Positions 1 to 8,717 of a stretch of DNA of 64,000 bases are shown here, in pieces. The stretch's first letter is position 1. Each line of letters starts with the position of its first letter. Where the stretch lies: assembly GCF_000718635.1 (NCBI RefSeq), contig NZ_JOBF01000034.1:62001-126000 (forward strand), given 5' to 3'. Below the pieces are notes generated by a model. It was not told the origin of the DNA. It did no database searches and worked only from the letters and a program-made list of their open reading frames with translations. The stretch comes from Streptomyces varsoviensis (GTDB lineage Bacteria > Actinomycetota > Actinomycetes > Streptomycetales > Streptomycetaceae). The position numbers and the translations under genes were made by a program.

Positions 1-922
1 CCGCCGCCTCGGTCCGCCGCGCGGCCGGCACGTCGCCCTGGTCCGTCTGGTAGTGACGCAGGAACAGCTCTTCGAGGGTGGGCGGGGTGCTGGTCAGCGA
101 CCGGACGCCGGACTCGGTGAGCTGCCGCAGCACCGGGTCGAGCTTGTCGGTGTCGACCTGGAGCCGGACCCGGGTGCCCTGGACGGACAGGTCGTGGACG
201 CCGGGCAGCCGGGAGAGCCCGTTCGGCGGCGCCGCCAGCTCCGCGCTCACGCTCGTACGGGTCAGATGGCGCAGGTCGGCGAGGGAGCCGCTCTCCACGG
301 TGCGGCCCGCGCGGATGATGCTGACGCGGTCGCAGAGCGCCTCGACCTCGCTCAGCACATGGCTGGAGAGCAGCACCGTCCGGCCGCGCTCGCGGGCCTC
401 GCCGACGCACTCCTGGAAGACCTCCTCCATCAGCGGGTCGAGGCCGGAGGTGGGCTCGTCCAGGATCAGCAGGTCGACGTCGGAGGCGAACGCGGCGACG
501 AGGGCGACCTTCTGCCGGTTGCCCTTGGAGTAGGCCCGGCCCTTCTTGGTCGGGTCGAGTTCGAAGCGTTCCAGCAGCTCGGCGCGGCGCGCCGGATCGA
601 GCCCGCCGCGCAGCCGCCCGTACAGGTCGATGACCTCGCCGCCGGAGAGGTTGCGCCACAGCGTGACATCGCCGGGCACATAGGCCAGGCGCCGGTGCAG
701 CTCGACCGCGTCGTGCCAGGGGTCCCGGCCGAGCAGTCGAGCGGCGCCCCGGTCGGCGCGGAGCAGGCCGAGCAGGACGCGGATGGTGGTCGATTTCCCG
801 GCTCCGTTGGGACCGAGGAAGCCGTGTACCTCGCCGCTTTCGACGGAGAGGTCGAGGCCGTCGAGCGCGTGCGTCCGGCCGAATGACTTGTGGAGGCCGG
901 ACACGGTGATTGCCGTCGTCAT
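1..922 (-). CDS. ABC transporter ATP-binding protein (3' end outside window)
   Basis: Partial gene: the start codon (ATG, complement of 920-922) is present, about 307 codons are visible, and the frame leaves the window at base 1 without a stop. Walker A GPNGAGKS is at residues 37-44, the signature helix has the degenerate form SKGNRQK instead of LSGGQ, Walker B reads [12 protein letters not shown], and an H-loop SSH follows. The degenerate signature and C-terminal extension are typical of DrrA/CcmA-like ATPases that pair with an ABC-2 permease, presumably encoded further left. It energises export across the membrane; the substrate cannot be told. It diverges from the GbsR/MarR-like gene at 1015, with a palindrome between them, so that regulator probably controls it. 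Confidence 0.9.
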   Translation of the reverse strand, partial: MTTAITVSGLHKSFGRTHALDGLDLSVESGEVHGFLGPNGAGKSTTIRVLLGLLRADRGAARLLGRDPWHDAVELHRRLAYVPGDVTLWRNLSGGEVIDLYGRLRGGLDPARRAELLERFELDPTKKGRAYSKGNRQKVALVAAFASDVDLLILDEPTSGLDPLMEEVFQECVGEARERGRTVLLSSHVLSEVEALCDRVSIIRAGRTVESGSLADLRHLTRTSVSAELAAPPNGLSRLPGVHDLSVQGTRVRLQVDTDKLDPVLRQLTESGVRSLTSTPPTLEELFLRHYQTDQGDVPAARRTEAA

Positions 923-942
923 TTTTTTGAAGCTACGGTAGT

Positions 943-958
943 TTCACAAAATTGTGAA
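943..958. promoter_or_regulatory. Palindromic operator in divergent promoter region
   Basis: TTCACAA-AA-TTGTGAA is a perfect 7-bp inverted repeat with a 2-bp spacer, in an AT-rich patch between the divergent ABC ATPase (start 922) and the GbsR/MarR-like gene (start 1015). Size and position fit a winged-helix repressor site, and binding by the adjacent regulator is inferred. Confidence 0.6.
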
Positions 959-1014
959 GTTAAGGAACCGTATAAACTTGGGGCGACCGGCTGGCCAGGG
1001 GAGATGATGCGGAC

Positions 1015-1602
1015 GTGAGCGAGCAGCGCGAGGCGACGGATACGGCGCGGCCGGAGGAGACCGCCCACGGCGGCCCCGGCGGAGAGGACCGGGACCGGGA
1101 CCCGACCCCGGACCGGGACCCGGAGGCCGTCTCCCGCTTCGTCGAACGGTTCGCCGGCGAACTGGCCGAGGCCGGCATGCAGCGCATGGCCGCCCGCGTC
1201 TTCGTCGCGCTCCTCGCCTCCGACACGGCCGCGCTCACCTCCGCTGAGATCGCCGAACAGCTCAAGATCAGCCCCGCCGCCGTCTCCGGCGCCGTCCGCT
1301 ACCTCACCAACACCGGCATGATCAGCCGCGAACGCGAACCGGGCTCCCGCCGCGACCGCTACCGCCTACACGAAGTGCTCTGGTACGAGATCTTCACCCG
1401 CCGCGACCAGCTCTTCCTCCGCTGGGGAAAACTCCTCGGCGAGGGCGCGCAGACCCTGGGCCCGGACACACCGGCGGGGGAGCGGCTGGCGGAGACGGTG
1501 GAGTTCTTCCACTTCCTCCACGACGAGCTGCTGGGCATGCTGGGGCGCTGGCGCGCGCACCGGGAAGCGAAGTTCGGCCCGGGCGCGGGCGGAGTGGCGT
1601 AG
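1015..1602 (+). CDS. GbsR/MarR-family transcriptional regulator
   Basis: A 195-residue winged-helix protein. After a charged, disordered N-terminus of about 40 residues, the DNA-binding domain spans roughly residues 50-125. It has a recognition region SAEIAEQLKISPAAVSGAVR and a wing ISREREPGSRRDRY, the layout of GbsR-type MarR relatives. A C-terminal helical dimerisation segment follows (LWYEIFTRRDQLFLRWGKLL onward). GTG start at 1015 is preceded by AGGGGAG. It is divergent from an ABC transporter ATPase with a palindrome in between, so it probably represses that transporter and itself; this is inference from layout. Confidence 0.85.
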   Translation: MSEQREATDTARPEETAHGGPGGEDRDRDPTPDRDPEAVSRFVERFAGELAEAGMQRMAARVFVALLASDTAALTSAEIAEQLKISPAAVSGAVRYLTNTGMISREREPGSRRDRYRLHEVLWYEIFTRRDQLFLRWGKLLGEGAQTLGPDTPAGERLAETVEFFHFLHDELLGMLGRWRAHREAKFGPGAGGVA

Positions 1603-1804
1603 CCGGGGCCTCGGCCCCGGTCTCCGCGTCCCCGCCCCTTCGGCCCTGGGCTTCGGGTCCGGCCCTCGCGTACCTCGCCGCTTATGCGCGTACGTTGCCG
1701 CAAACATGCGTACGGCGTCGTTTACGGGCGTGAGGCCGGGGTTACGCGCTCCCGGCGGGCCCTGGCTCCGGCCCCGACCACGGTCTCCGCGTCCGCGCCC
1801 CCGC

Positions 1805-2911
1805 TCAGCCGTCGCGCCGGGGGAGCGTCAGCCGGAAGGCGTCCGGGAGGACGGTCCAGGTGCGGGTGCGCACGGGGCCGCCGACCACCGCGTCGGCGCG
1901 GTAGCGGAAGTCCGGCCCGGAGACCGTGATGGCGCGGGCGCGGGCCCGTATCCCCTCGTCGGAGAGGGTGCGGTGGACGACGACATCGGCCAGCCCGTCC
2001 GCCGCCGAGGCGGACACCGTGATCCGCTCCACCGGCCGGTCCAGATCCGCCAGCAGCACGCCGTCGGCCTCGACCCGCAGCCGCTGCGGCGCGGGCGGGG
2101 AGGAGCGGCGACGGGCGGACGCGGGGGCGGCGAGCAGGGTGGTCAGGGCCGTACGGGCGGTCCGGGCGGCCGGCGTCCACCAGGGGTGCCGCCCCTCGCG
2201 GTGACCGTCGCGATGTCCCTCGCGATGCCCGCCGGGGGCGGCGGCGGCCCCCGGCCCGTCGCTTTTCCCGCCGACCCCGTCCGTACCGCTGCCGCTGCCC
2301 GTACCGCTGCCGCTGCCGTCCGCACCGCTGCTGCCGCCGCCCGTGCGGGAGTCGCCGGAGGGGGCGGCCTCGGGGACGTACGGCAGGTGGGGAGGGCGGC
2401 CGTCGTCGGTGGCGGCGTCCTCCGCCTCGTACGGGCCGAACGCGCCGCCCCAGCCGCCGCCCGAGGGGATGCGCAGCCCGCCGAGGACCACGCCGCCGCT
2501 GTCGTCGACGAGGAGGTCGAGCCGCCGCTCGGAGCCGTCGAGCACCGCGCGGGCCGCCGCCACCGCGCCCGTGGGCACACCGAGCGCGCGGACCAGGGAG
2601 ACCGAGGCGGCGGGGCCGACGGGGACCACGGCCAAGGAGGCGCCCGGCAGCTCGCGCTGCCGGTGCAGCAGCCCCACCACCCGCAGCAGAGCGAGATCGT
2701 CGCCGATCACGACGGTGCGGCGATGGCCCCGGCGGGACAGCGCCCGCTCGACCTCCTCCGGCCCGTCGGGCAGGCAGATCTTGGTCGTGGCGCCCGCGCA
2801 CAGCACGTCCTTCGCGATCCGCACGGATTCGCCGTCCACGCGGCGGGCGACGGGGTCGATGACCACGAGCAACGGGTGCGCGCCACTCGTGTGGGGCTCT
2901 GGAGCCGACAC
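1805..2911 (-). CDS. Diacylglycerol-kinase-like protein with degenerate catalytic motif
   Basis: A 368-residue protein whose N-terminal ~140 residues follow the DAGK/NAD-kinase fold pattern. A beta strand LLVVIDPVARR opens it, then a region VVIGDDLALLRVV where active members have the GGDGT nucleotide loop, then VVPVGPAAS where they have PxGTxN. Both signature loops are altered, so kinase activity is doubtful. Residues ~200-250 are a Gly/Ser/Asp-rich and His/Arg/Glu-rich low-complexity linker; the C-terminal ~100 residues look like the beta-rich lipid-kinase C-terminal domain. GTG start at 2911 has an upstream AGGAAGG. It diverges from purA over 155 bp. It could be a regulatory or substrate-binding paralogue. 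Confidence 0.7.
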   Translation of the reverse strand: MSAPEPHTSGAHPLLVVIDPVARRVDGESVRIAKDVLCAGATTKICLPDGPEEVERALSRRGHRRTVVIGDDLALLRVVGLLHRQRELPGASLAVVPVGPAASVSLVRALGVPTGAVAAARAVLDGSERRLDLLVDDSGGVVLGGLRIPSGGGWGGAFGPYEAEDAATDDGRPPHLPYVPEAAPSGDSRTGGGSSGADGSGSGTGSGSGTDGVGGKSDGPGAAAAPGGHREGHRDGHREGRHPWWTPAARTARTALTTLLAAPASARRRSSPPAPQRLRVEADGVLLADLDRPVERITVSASAADGLADVVVHRTLSDEGIRARARAITVSGPDFRYRADAVVGGPVRTRTWTVLPDAFRLTLPRRDG

Positions 2912-2945
2912 CTCGGTCCTTCCTCAGGTAGCATCTCGGTGCAAG

Positions 2946-2973
2946 AGCCCCTTGCGCTATTGCGCCAGGGGCT
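2946..2973 (+). promoter_or_regulatory. Hairpin in the purA leader
   Basis: AGCCCCTTGCGC and GCGCCAGGGGCT form a 12-bp stem with one mismatch around a TATT loop. A TAGCAT -10-like hexamer at 2929-2934 with CCGACA 18 bp upstream would place the hairpin at the very 5' end of the purA transcript. No T-tract follows, so it is more likely an mRNA-stability or control element than a terminator. Confidence 0.45.
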
Positions 2974-3066
2974 TCGTCTATTCCGGGGCACCGGTTCGAC
3001 GGCTCTAGCGATGACAGAAACCATCGCGCACGTTGGACATGCCCCGCCCGGAAGGGGTGTACGCCT

Positions 3067-4350
3067 GTGCCCGCACTTGTGCTGCTCGGTGCTCAGTGGG
3101 GTGACGAGGGCAAGGGGAAGGCCACCGACCTGCTCGGCGGCTCAGTGGACTACGTGGTGCGTTACCAGGGCGGCAACAACGCCGGCCACACGGTTGTCGT
3201 AGGCGACCAGAAGTACGCACTGCACCTTCTCCCCTCCGGCATCCTCTCGCCGGGGTGCACCCCGGTGATCGGTAACGGAGTCGTCGTCGACCCGGCGGTC
3301 CTGCTCTCCGAGCTGAGCGGACTGAACGAGCGTGGCGTCGACACGTCCAAGCTCATGATCAGCGGTAACGCCCATCTGATCACGCCCTATCACACCACCG
3401 TCGACAAGGTGACGGAACGGTTCCTCGGCAAGCGGAAGATCGGCACCACGGGCCGCGGCATCGGCCCGACCTACGCGGACAAGATCAACCGCGTCGGCAT
3501 CCGCGTCCAGGACCTCTTCGACGAGTCGATCCTGCTCCAGAAGGTCGAGGCGTCCCTCGACTTCAAGAACCAGATCCTCGCCAAGCTCTACAACCGGCGC
3601 GCCATCGTCGCCGAGCAGGTCGTCGAGGAGCTGCTGGGCTACGCGCCGCAGCTCAAGGAGTACGTCGCCGACACGACGCTCATCCTCAACGACGCCATCG
3701 ACGCCGGAAAGGTCGTCCTCTTCGAGGGCGGCCAGGGCACGCTGCTCGACGTCGACCACGGCACGTACCCCTTCGTGACCTCCTCGAACCCGACCGCGGG
3801 CGGCGCCTGCACGGGTACGGGCGTCGGCCCGACGAAGATCAACCGGGTCATCGGCATCCTCAAGGCGTACACCACGCGCGTCGGCTCGGGCCCGTTCCCG
3901 ACCGAACTGCTCGACGCCGACGGCGAGGCGCTGCGCGACATCGGCGGCGAGCGCGGCGTCACCACCGGCCGCGACCGCCGCTGCGGCTGGTTCGACGCGG
4001 TCATCGCCCGCTACGCGACGCGCGTCAACGGCCTCACGGACTTCTTCCTCACGAAGCTGGACGTGCTCACCGGCTGGGAGCAGATCCCGGTCTGCGTCGC
4101 CTACGAGATCGACGGCAAGCGCGTCGACGAGCTGCCCTACAACCAGTCCGACTTCCACCACGCGAAGCCGGTCTACGAGAACCTGCCGGGCTGGTCCGAG
4201 GACATCACCAAGGCCAAGACGTTCTCCGACCTGCCGAAGAACGCGCAGGCGTACGTCAAGGCCCTGGAGGACATGTCCGGCGCCCCGATCTCCGCCATCG
4301 GCGTGGGCCCGGGCCGCACGGAGACGATCGAGATCAACTCCTTCCTGTAG
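3067..4350 (+). CDS. purA: Adenylosuccinate synthetase
   Basis: A 427-residue enzyme, the normal bacterial length, converting IMP, GTP and aspartate to adenylosuccinate, the first step from IMP to AMP in the cytosol. The N-terminal GTP-binding loop WGDEGKGK lies at about residues 9-16, followed by [22 protein letters not shown] and the C-terminal [13 protein letters not shown] start at 3067 has GAAGGGG nine bases upstream. It is transcribed alone: a divergent gene lies upstream and a strong terminator 20 bp downstream, away from the other pur genes in the window. Confidence 0.98.
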   Translation: MPALVLLGAQWGDEGKGKATDLLGGSVDYVVRYQGGNNAGHTVVVGDQKYALHLLPSGILSPGCTPVIGNGVVVDPAVLLSELSGLNERGVDTSKLMISGNAHLITPYHTTVDKVTERFLGKRKIGTTGRGIGPTYADKINRVGIRVQDLFDESILLQKVEASLDFKNQILAKLYNRRAIVAEQVVEELLGYAPQLKEYVADTTLILNDAIDAGKVVLFEGGQGTLLDVDHGTYPFVTSSNPTAGGACTGTGVGPTKINRVIGILKAYTTRVGSGPFPTELLDADGEALRDIGGERGVTTGRDRRCGWFDAVIARYATRVNGLTDFFLTKLDVLTGWEQIPVCVAYEIDGKRVDELPYNQSDFHHAKPVYENLPGWSEDITKAKTFSDLPKNAQAYVKALEDMSGAPISAIGVGPGRTETIEINSFL

Positions 4351-4369
4351 GAAGCGATCACCGGTGCCC

Positions 4370-4407
4370 GCCCGCCCGCCCTCCGAGCGAGGGCGGGCGG
4401 GCTTTCT
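4370..4407 (+). terminator. Rho-independent terminator of purA
   Basis: A perfect 14-bp GC stem (left arm 4370-4383, right arm 4389-4402) around a CGAGC loop, followed by TTTCTC. It may also serve the convergent regulator gene at 4457. Confidence 0.9.
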
Positions 4408-4456
4408 CGGTGGTACGGGAGGGTGCTGGGCACGCGGGCGGGGACGGGCTTCGAGG

Positions 4457-5296
4457 TCACCGTGCGCACAGCCGGGCCAATGCCGACTGGCTCTCCTCGT
4501 CCGCCGCACGGTAGATCAGCAGCCGCTGCTCCGGATCTTCGAGCGGTATGAGCGTTTCGAAATCCATCGCGATCTCGCCGACCTCGGGGTGGCGCAGCAC
4601 CTTGTGCCCGCGGCCGTTGACCTTGATCTCCCGCTCGTTCCACCGCCGCGCGAATTCCTCGTCGCGAGCGGTGAATTCGGCGATGAGGCCGGTCAGCGCA
4701 CGGTCCTCCGGATGCGTCGCCCACGCCGCGCGCAGGTGGGCGACGCCCTCCCGTACGACGCGTTCCCGGTCGGCGTAGAACTCGCGTACCTCCGGGTGCA
4801 TCAGGCACAGCCACATCGCGTTGCGCCGCGCCGGGGGAAGGGTGGCGAAATCCAGGAACAGCCTCGTCACCTCGTGGTTCCAGGCCAGGATGTCGTAGCG
4901 GTGGTTCACCAGCATGGCCGGCAGCGGCGACAGGTCGGCGACCAGCCGGGCCAGCGGCGGCGGCGCGGTGGTGGCCGGCTCGTCGGCGGTGCGGAGGCGT
5001 TGCTGTGCCAGGTCGAAGAGGTAGCCGCGTTCGACGGGGGACAGGCGCAGCGCGCGGGCCAGCGCCTCCAGCACGTCCGCGGAGGGCCGTAGCCCGCGCC
5101 CCTGCTCCAGCCGTACGACATAGTCGACGCTCACCCCGGCCAGTTCGGCGACCTCTTCGCGGCGCAGCCCCGGGGTCCGCCGGGCCTGCCGGCGCGATGG
5201 CAGGCCGAGCGCGCCCGGGTCCAGGCGTTCGCGCCGGGCCCGCAGGAATACGGCCAGCTCCTGTGTGGGGTCCACGGTGTCGGTGTGGGTCGTCAT
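4457..5296 (-). CDS. XRE-family regulator with MmyB-like ligand-binding domain
   Basis: A 279-residue protein. An N-terminal helix-turn-helix (about residues 35-90) contains the family hallmarks RRTPGLRREEVAELAGVS and YVVRLEQGRG. A C-terminal domain of about 170 residues (LSPLPAMLVNHRYDILAWNHEVTR... LMHPEVREFY) is the MmyB-like fold that binds a small hydrophobic ligand. ATG start at 5296. It is divergent from the aldo/keto reductase at 5414, the usual arrangement for this family, in which the regulator controls the neighbouring oxidoreductase. Pairing is inferred from position. Confidence 0.92.
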   Translation of the reverse strand: MTTHTDTVDPTQELAVFLRARRERLDPGALGLPSRRQARRTPGLRREEVAELAGVSVDYVVRLEQGRGLRPSADVLEALARALRLSPVERGYLFDLAQQRLRTADEPATTAPPPLARLVADLSPLPAMLVNHRYDILAWNHEVTRLFLDFATLPPARRNAMWLCLMHPEVREFYADRERVVREGVAHLRAAWATHPEDRALTGLIAEFTARDEEFARRWNEREIKVNGRGHKVLRHPEVGEIAMDFETLIPLEDPEQRLLIYRAADEESQSALARLCAR

Positions 5297-5413
5297 GACC
5301 GTTCCAACAGCGAGGGTGGGACTGGCGTTCCCAGGAAGTTCTCTCCCTTATCGCCGGCCCGCGATGGAGACAGCCTGGTTCTCGGCAACGGATCACGAGC
5401 ACAGGAGCAATCC

Positions 5414-6481
5414 ATGTCACTCACCCTCGACACTTACCGGCTGCTGGGCCGCTCCGGGCTGCGGGTATCACCGCTGGCGCTGGGCGCGGCGACCTTCGGC
5501 ACCGAGTGGGGCTGGGGAGCCGAGCGGGACGAGTCGCGCAAGCTGTTCGACCTCTACGTCGAGCGAGGCGGCAACTTCATCGACACCTCCGCCACCTACA
5601 CCAATGGCAGCTCCGAGCGGATGCTGGGCGAATTCACCCGCGACAACCGCGAAAGCCTGGTCCTGGCGACGAAATACACGACGCTGCGCAGCCCCGCCGA
5701 CCCGAACTCCGGCGGCAGCCACCGCAAGAGCCTGTTCGCTTCCGTCGAGGCGAGCCTGCGACAGCTCGGCACGGACTACATCGACCTGCTCTACCTGCAC
5801 GTATGGGATTTCACGACGCCGGTCGAGGAGATCCTGCGCGGCATGGACGACCTGGTGCGGCAGGGCAAGGTCCTGTACGTGGCGATGTCCAACGCCCCCG
5901 CCTGGCAGGTGTCGCGCATGCAGGCGATCGCCGACCTGCGCGGCTGGTCGCCGCTGGTCGCGCTGCAGATCCACTACAACCTGATCGAACGTGCCGGCGA
6001 ACGCGACCTGATCCCCATGGCCCGCGAGATGGGGCTGGGCGTGGTCCCCTATTCGCCGCTGGCCGGCGGGGTGCTCACCGGCAAGTACAGCCGCGACGAC
6101 GTGACCACGGCGCCCCCCACCGCCGCCGGCTTCGGCCCCCGCAAGAGCTTCAACGCCTCCTTGGGTTTGGTCAGCGAACGTAACCTCGCCATCGCCGACG
6201 GCGTGAAGGAGATCGCCGCGGAGCTGGGCCGCACCCCCTCCCAGGTCGGGCTGGCCTGGGCCATGCACCAGCCGGGCGTGACAGCGCCGATCATCGGCGC
6301 CCGCACCCCCGCCCAGTTGGAGGACAACCTGGGCGCCTTGGACGTCGACTTCACCGCCGCCCAACTGGCCCGCCTCGACGAGCTCAGCGCGTTCGACCTC
6401 GGCTACCCGCATGACCTGCTCGCCGGTGACCACATCCGCAACGCGCTGGCCGGCGACCTGAAGATCCCGACCCGCCGCTGA
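5414..6481 (+). CDS. Aldo/keto reductase
   Basis: A 355-residue NADPH-dependent oxidoreductase with a TIM-barrel fold. N-terminal strand YRLLGRSGLRVSPLALG, catalytic-site segments FIDTSATYTNG (Asp, Tyr) and LATKYT (Lys), LLYLHVWDF supplying the active-site His, and the C-terminal nucleotide-binding loop APIIGARTPAQLEDNLGAL. The ATG at 5414 is chosen because AGGAG lies about 8 bases upstream; the frame is open for 43 more codons without a comparable site. The substrate is unknown. Probably controlled by the divergent MmyB-like regulator. Confidence 0.92.
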   Translation: MSLTLDTYRLLGRSGLRVSPLALGAATFGTEWGWGAERDESRKLFDLYVERGGNFIDTSATYTNGSSERMLGEFTRDNRESLVLATKYTTLRSPADPNSGGSHRKSLFASVEASLRQLGTDYIDLLYLHVWDFTTPVEEILRGMDDLVRQGKVLYVAMSNAPAWQVSRMQAIADLRGWSPLVALQIHYNLIERAGERDLIPMAREMGLGVVPYSPLAGGVLTGKYSRDDVTTAPPTAAGFGPRKSFNASLGLVSERNLAIADGVKEIAAELGRTPSQVGLAWAMHQPGVTAPIIGARTPAQLEDNLGALDVDFTAAQLARLDELSAFDLGYPHDLLAGDHIRNALAGDLKIPTRR

Positions 6482-6642
6482 CGTCCGGCCGGGGGCCGGA
6501 GGGCTTGGGGGCTGGGGGCGGCGGGCGTCGGCCCCTGGCGGCCCCGCCGTCGAGTCGGCCGACCGCCCCCAGTTCGAAAAGCCTTCGAAGGGCGTTCGAG
6601 GTCATGGCACGATGTACGGCATGACGACGAACCGAAAGGCCC

Positions 6643-7062
6643 ATGCCGCGTAGCCGGCCGGGCCACGTCCGCGCCGACACCACGGGCCGGCCCGCGACCC
6701 AGCACGCCGGCCCCGTCATCGACGGCTTGTCCGCCCGGGCCCTGTCCGAGGTCGCCGGTCTCGAACGCACCCGGAACTACCTGTATCCAGGAGACGTCGG
6801 CAGGGCGGTGGCTCTGTGGAAAGAGTTCGTCCACCGCCCGGAACGCGAGCTGTGGCGCGACTACGACCGGCACTGGCACGACGACGACTGGCTCCGCCTC
6901 GAATGGGCCTGTTGCGGCAGCCCGCTGGAAGCCCGACAACTCCTGGACACCGTCGCGCGAGCCATGTCGCACGACGGCGCCCGAGAGCTCCGAAAGATCA
7001 TCAGCAGACTCGACGCCTTCTGGACCCCGCCCGCACTACTGGACGTGGCGGACGGAACGTAG
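6643..7062 (+). CDS. Hypothetical protein (139 aa)
   Basis: I do not recognise the family. The protein is soluble, with a basic N-terminus and a charged helical body rich in Trp, Arg and Asp (LWRDYDRHWHDDDWLRLEW, then a Cys pair) and a final helix RELRKIISRLDAFW. It could be a compact all-helical domain. ATG start at 6643 has GAAAGG just upstream. A 10-codon frame (ATG at 6620) overlaps the start region and might be a leader peptide. Third-position G/C bias is typical of real genes here. No partner is evident; the next gene runs in the opposite direction. Confidence 0.65.
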   Translation: MPRSRPGHVRADTTGRPATQHAGPVIDGLSARALSEVAGLERTRNYLYPGDVGRAVALWKEFVHRPERELWRDYDRHWHDDDWLRLEWACCGSPLEARQLLDTVARAMSHDGARELRKIISRLDAFWTPPALLDVADGT

Positions 7063-7082
7063 AGAACGTTAGGACTACGGGC

Positions 7083-7370
7083 TCAGGCGCCGCACCACGG
7101 AACACGGCACGTGTGCGGCGCCAAACCCTCCGGACACAACTCCTTGAGCACCGCCTTGCGGATCGCGTGCCACGTCCGCAGGGAGCACACCAGGCGGACG
7201 CGCAGCTCGACCGCCTCCCGCGCGCCGCTGTCCTGACCGGGGTGCTCGATCGCCCACTGGTCCGCCAGGAAGTCGGACATCTCGGCGGTCGTCAGATCGC
7301 CGCCGGGATACGCGCGAACAACGTCCGCCTCCACGATCCGGGCGCTCCGGGCCCCCGCGGCCCGGTCCAC
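7083..7370 (-). CDS. Hypothetical small protein with C-terminal His/Cys tail
   Basis: A 95-residue protein of unknown family. It has an acidic helical N-terminal half, a central RVRLVCSLRTWHAIRKAVLKEL helix, and a tail PHTCRVPWCGA whose His and two Cys could bind a metal. GTG start at 7370 is preceded by AGGGGG five bases away. The frame upstream of that GTG stays open for about 25 codons and reads like protein (DEEGLAWVRGL) but contains no start codon, so the annotated start may be secondary or the original start may have been lost. It lies convergent to the 6643 gene and divergent from the HTH gene at 7482. Confidence 0.55.
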   Translation of the reverse strand: MDRAAGARSARIVEADVVRAYPGGDLTTAEMSDFLADQWAIEHPGQDSGAREAVELRVRLVCSLRTWHAIRKAVLKELCPEGLAPHTCRVPWCGA

Positions 7371-7481
7371 GAGCCCCCTGACCCACGCCAGGCCCTCCTC
7401 GTCCGCGGCGCCCGCCTTGGCTGGGCGGCTGCGTCTGTGACGGCATGGCTACGCTGTGTCCTTCCAGGGGAAGGGGAGCCG

Positions 7482-8336
7482 ATGCCGGTACGTAAGCCTC
7501 CGACCGAGCGGCAGCGCCGATTGGGTGCCGAGTTGCGCAAGATGCGCGAGCGGGTGGGGTTGAACATCAGTGAGGCCGCCGCGATACACCGTACGGACCG
7601 GACCACGGTCAGCAATACGGAGTCGGCGCGGTCGGGCGTCAGCAGTGACCGCGTGAGGGTGTGGGCCGCCAACTACTCCTGTCCCGACGCCGAGTACATC
7701 GACGCGCTCGCGGAGATGGCGCGTGAGCGCGGGACGTATTGGTGGGACGAGTATCGCGATTCGGCCGTCGCCAGCGCTCTCGACCTCGCGGAACTGGAGC
7801 ACCACGCGGCGGCTCTCCGGTCAGCACAGATCACGCACATGCCAGGACTGCTTCAGCACGAGGACTACGTACGTGCCGTGTTCGCGGAGGCGGTGCCGCC
7901 GATGGCGCCCGAAGCCTTCGAGCGCAAGCTTTCCTTCAGGATTCGGCGCAGTGGCGTCCTCGATCGCTCCCCGGTTCCGCCGGTGTGCACGTTCGTCATC
8001 CATGAGATGGCGCTGCGCATTCTGTTCGGCGGCAGGGCGGTGCTCAAGGCGCAACTGCACCACCTTCTTGAGCAGTCCGAACGCGAAAACGTAGTGGTCC
8101 GCATTTTGCCTCTTGAGGCCGGCGGCTTCCCTGCCGCGGCGAATTCGACCCTCTTGGCATGCGGGCCGGTCGCGCAGCTCGATACCGTGCAGACGGATAC
8201 CGCGGCTGGGTCCATGTTCCATCACGCGGAGACGCATCTTGCGAACTACCGTGCTGTGATAGACCTGTTGGAGGAGCGGTCTCTAGGCCCAGGTCGGTCC
8301 CGTGACTTCATCCGTGAGGCAGCACAGCAACTGTGA
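7482..8336 (+). CDS. Helix-turn-helix protein with DUF5753 domain (WhiJ-like)
   Basis: A 284-residue Streptomyces-type regulator. The N-terminal XRE helix-turn-helix spans about residues 10-75 (LGAELRKMRERVGLNISEAA, then RTDRTTVSNTESARSG). The DUF5753 domain fills about 95-280, with the typical ITHMPGLLQHEDYVRAVF and RVRILPL-like VVRILPLEAGGF segments. ATG start at 7482 has the strong site GGGGAAGGGGAG. A DUF397 gene follows after 12 bp, the classical pairing seen in the whiJ/abaA-type loci, where the small protein modulates the DNA-binding partner in development or antibiotic control. The target genes are not identifiable from sequence alone. Confidence 0.92.
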   Translation: MPVRKPPTERQRRLGAELRKMRERVGLNISEAAAIHRTDRTTVSNTESARSGVSSDRVRVWAANYSCPDAEYIDALAEMARERGTYWWDEYRDSAVASALDLAELEHHAAALRSAQITHMPGLLQHEDYVRAVFAEAVPPMAPEAFERKLSFRIRRSGVLDRSPVPPVCTFVIHEMALRILFGGRAVLKAQLHHLLEQSERENVVVRILPLEAGGFPAAANSTLLACGPVAQLDTVQTDTAAGSMFHHAETHLANYRAVIDLLEERSLGPGRSRDFIREAAQQL

Positions 8337-8348
8337 AGGTGTACCGGA

Positions 8349-8540
8349 GTGGACATCCAGTGGCTTAAGTCATCGTTCTCGGAGCAGCCCGACGGCAACT
8401 GCCTCGAACTCGCATCCTGCGAGGGGAGCATTCTGCTGCGCGAGAGTGACGACCCCGGCGTGGTCCTCAAGACCACCCCCGCGAAGCTTCGCGCGTTCCT
8501 GGCCGGTGCCAGGGCTGGAGAATTCGACGGCGTGGCGTAG
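8349..8540 (+). CDS. DUF397 domain protein
   Basis: A 63-residue single-domain protein with the full family signature: WLKSSFSEQPDGNCLELA, an LLRESDDPG turn, and a final LRAFLAGARAGEFD helix. GTG start at 8349 lies 12 bp behind the HTH/DUF5753 gene, so the two are almost certainly co-transcribed and functionally paired. Members are thought to bind their HTH partner; this is family knowledge, not visible in the sequence. Confidence 0.93.
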   Translation: MDIQWLKSSFSEQPDGNCLELASCEGSILLRESDDPGVVLKTTPAKLRAFLAGARAGEFDGVA

Positions 8541-8653
8541 TCGGCGTACGCCGAATGGGTGCGACCTTGCGCAACATGTTGTGTGCGACGTCACGTTGGC
8601 GCTACCTTCGCAACTGCGCGCCGTAGTCGAGAGATTGCGGCAAGCAACAGGGT

Positions 8654-8683
8654 GCCCCGGCGGTGTTAGCAGCACCCCGGGGC
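8654..8683 (+). terminator. Terminator-like hairpin after the DUF397 gene
   Basis: GCCCCGG...CCGGGGC outer arms with an inner GGTG...CACC pair. No T-run follows. Upstream, around 8568-8590, lies an imperfect palindrome centred on AACATGTT that could be a regulator site. Confidence 0.4.
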
Positions 8684-8717
8684 GTGGTCAACGCCTAGTG
8701 CTAGCAGGAGCGTCGAC

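Noticed and set aside
6620..6652. 10-codon frame overlapping the start of the 139-residue protein gene
   Set aside because: Without a ribosome site or conservation data it cannot be separated from chance.
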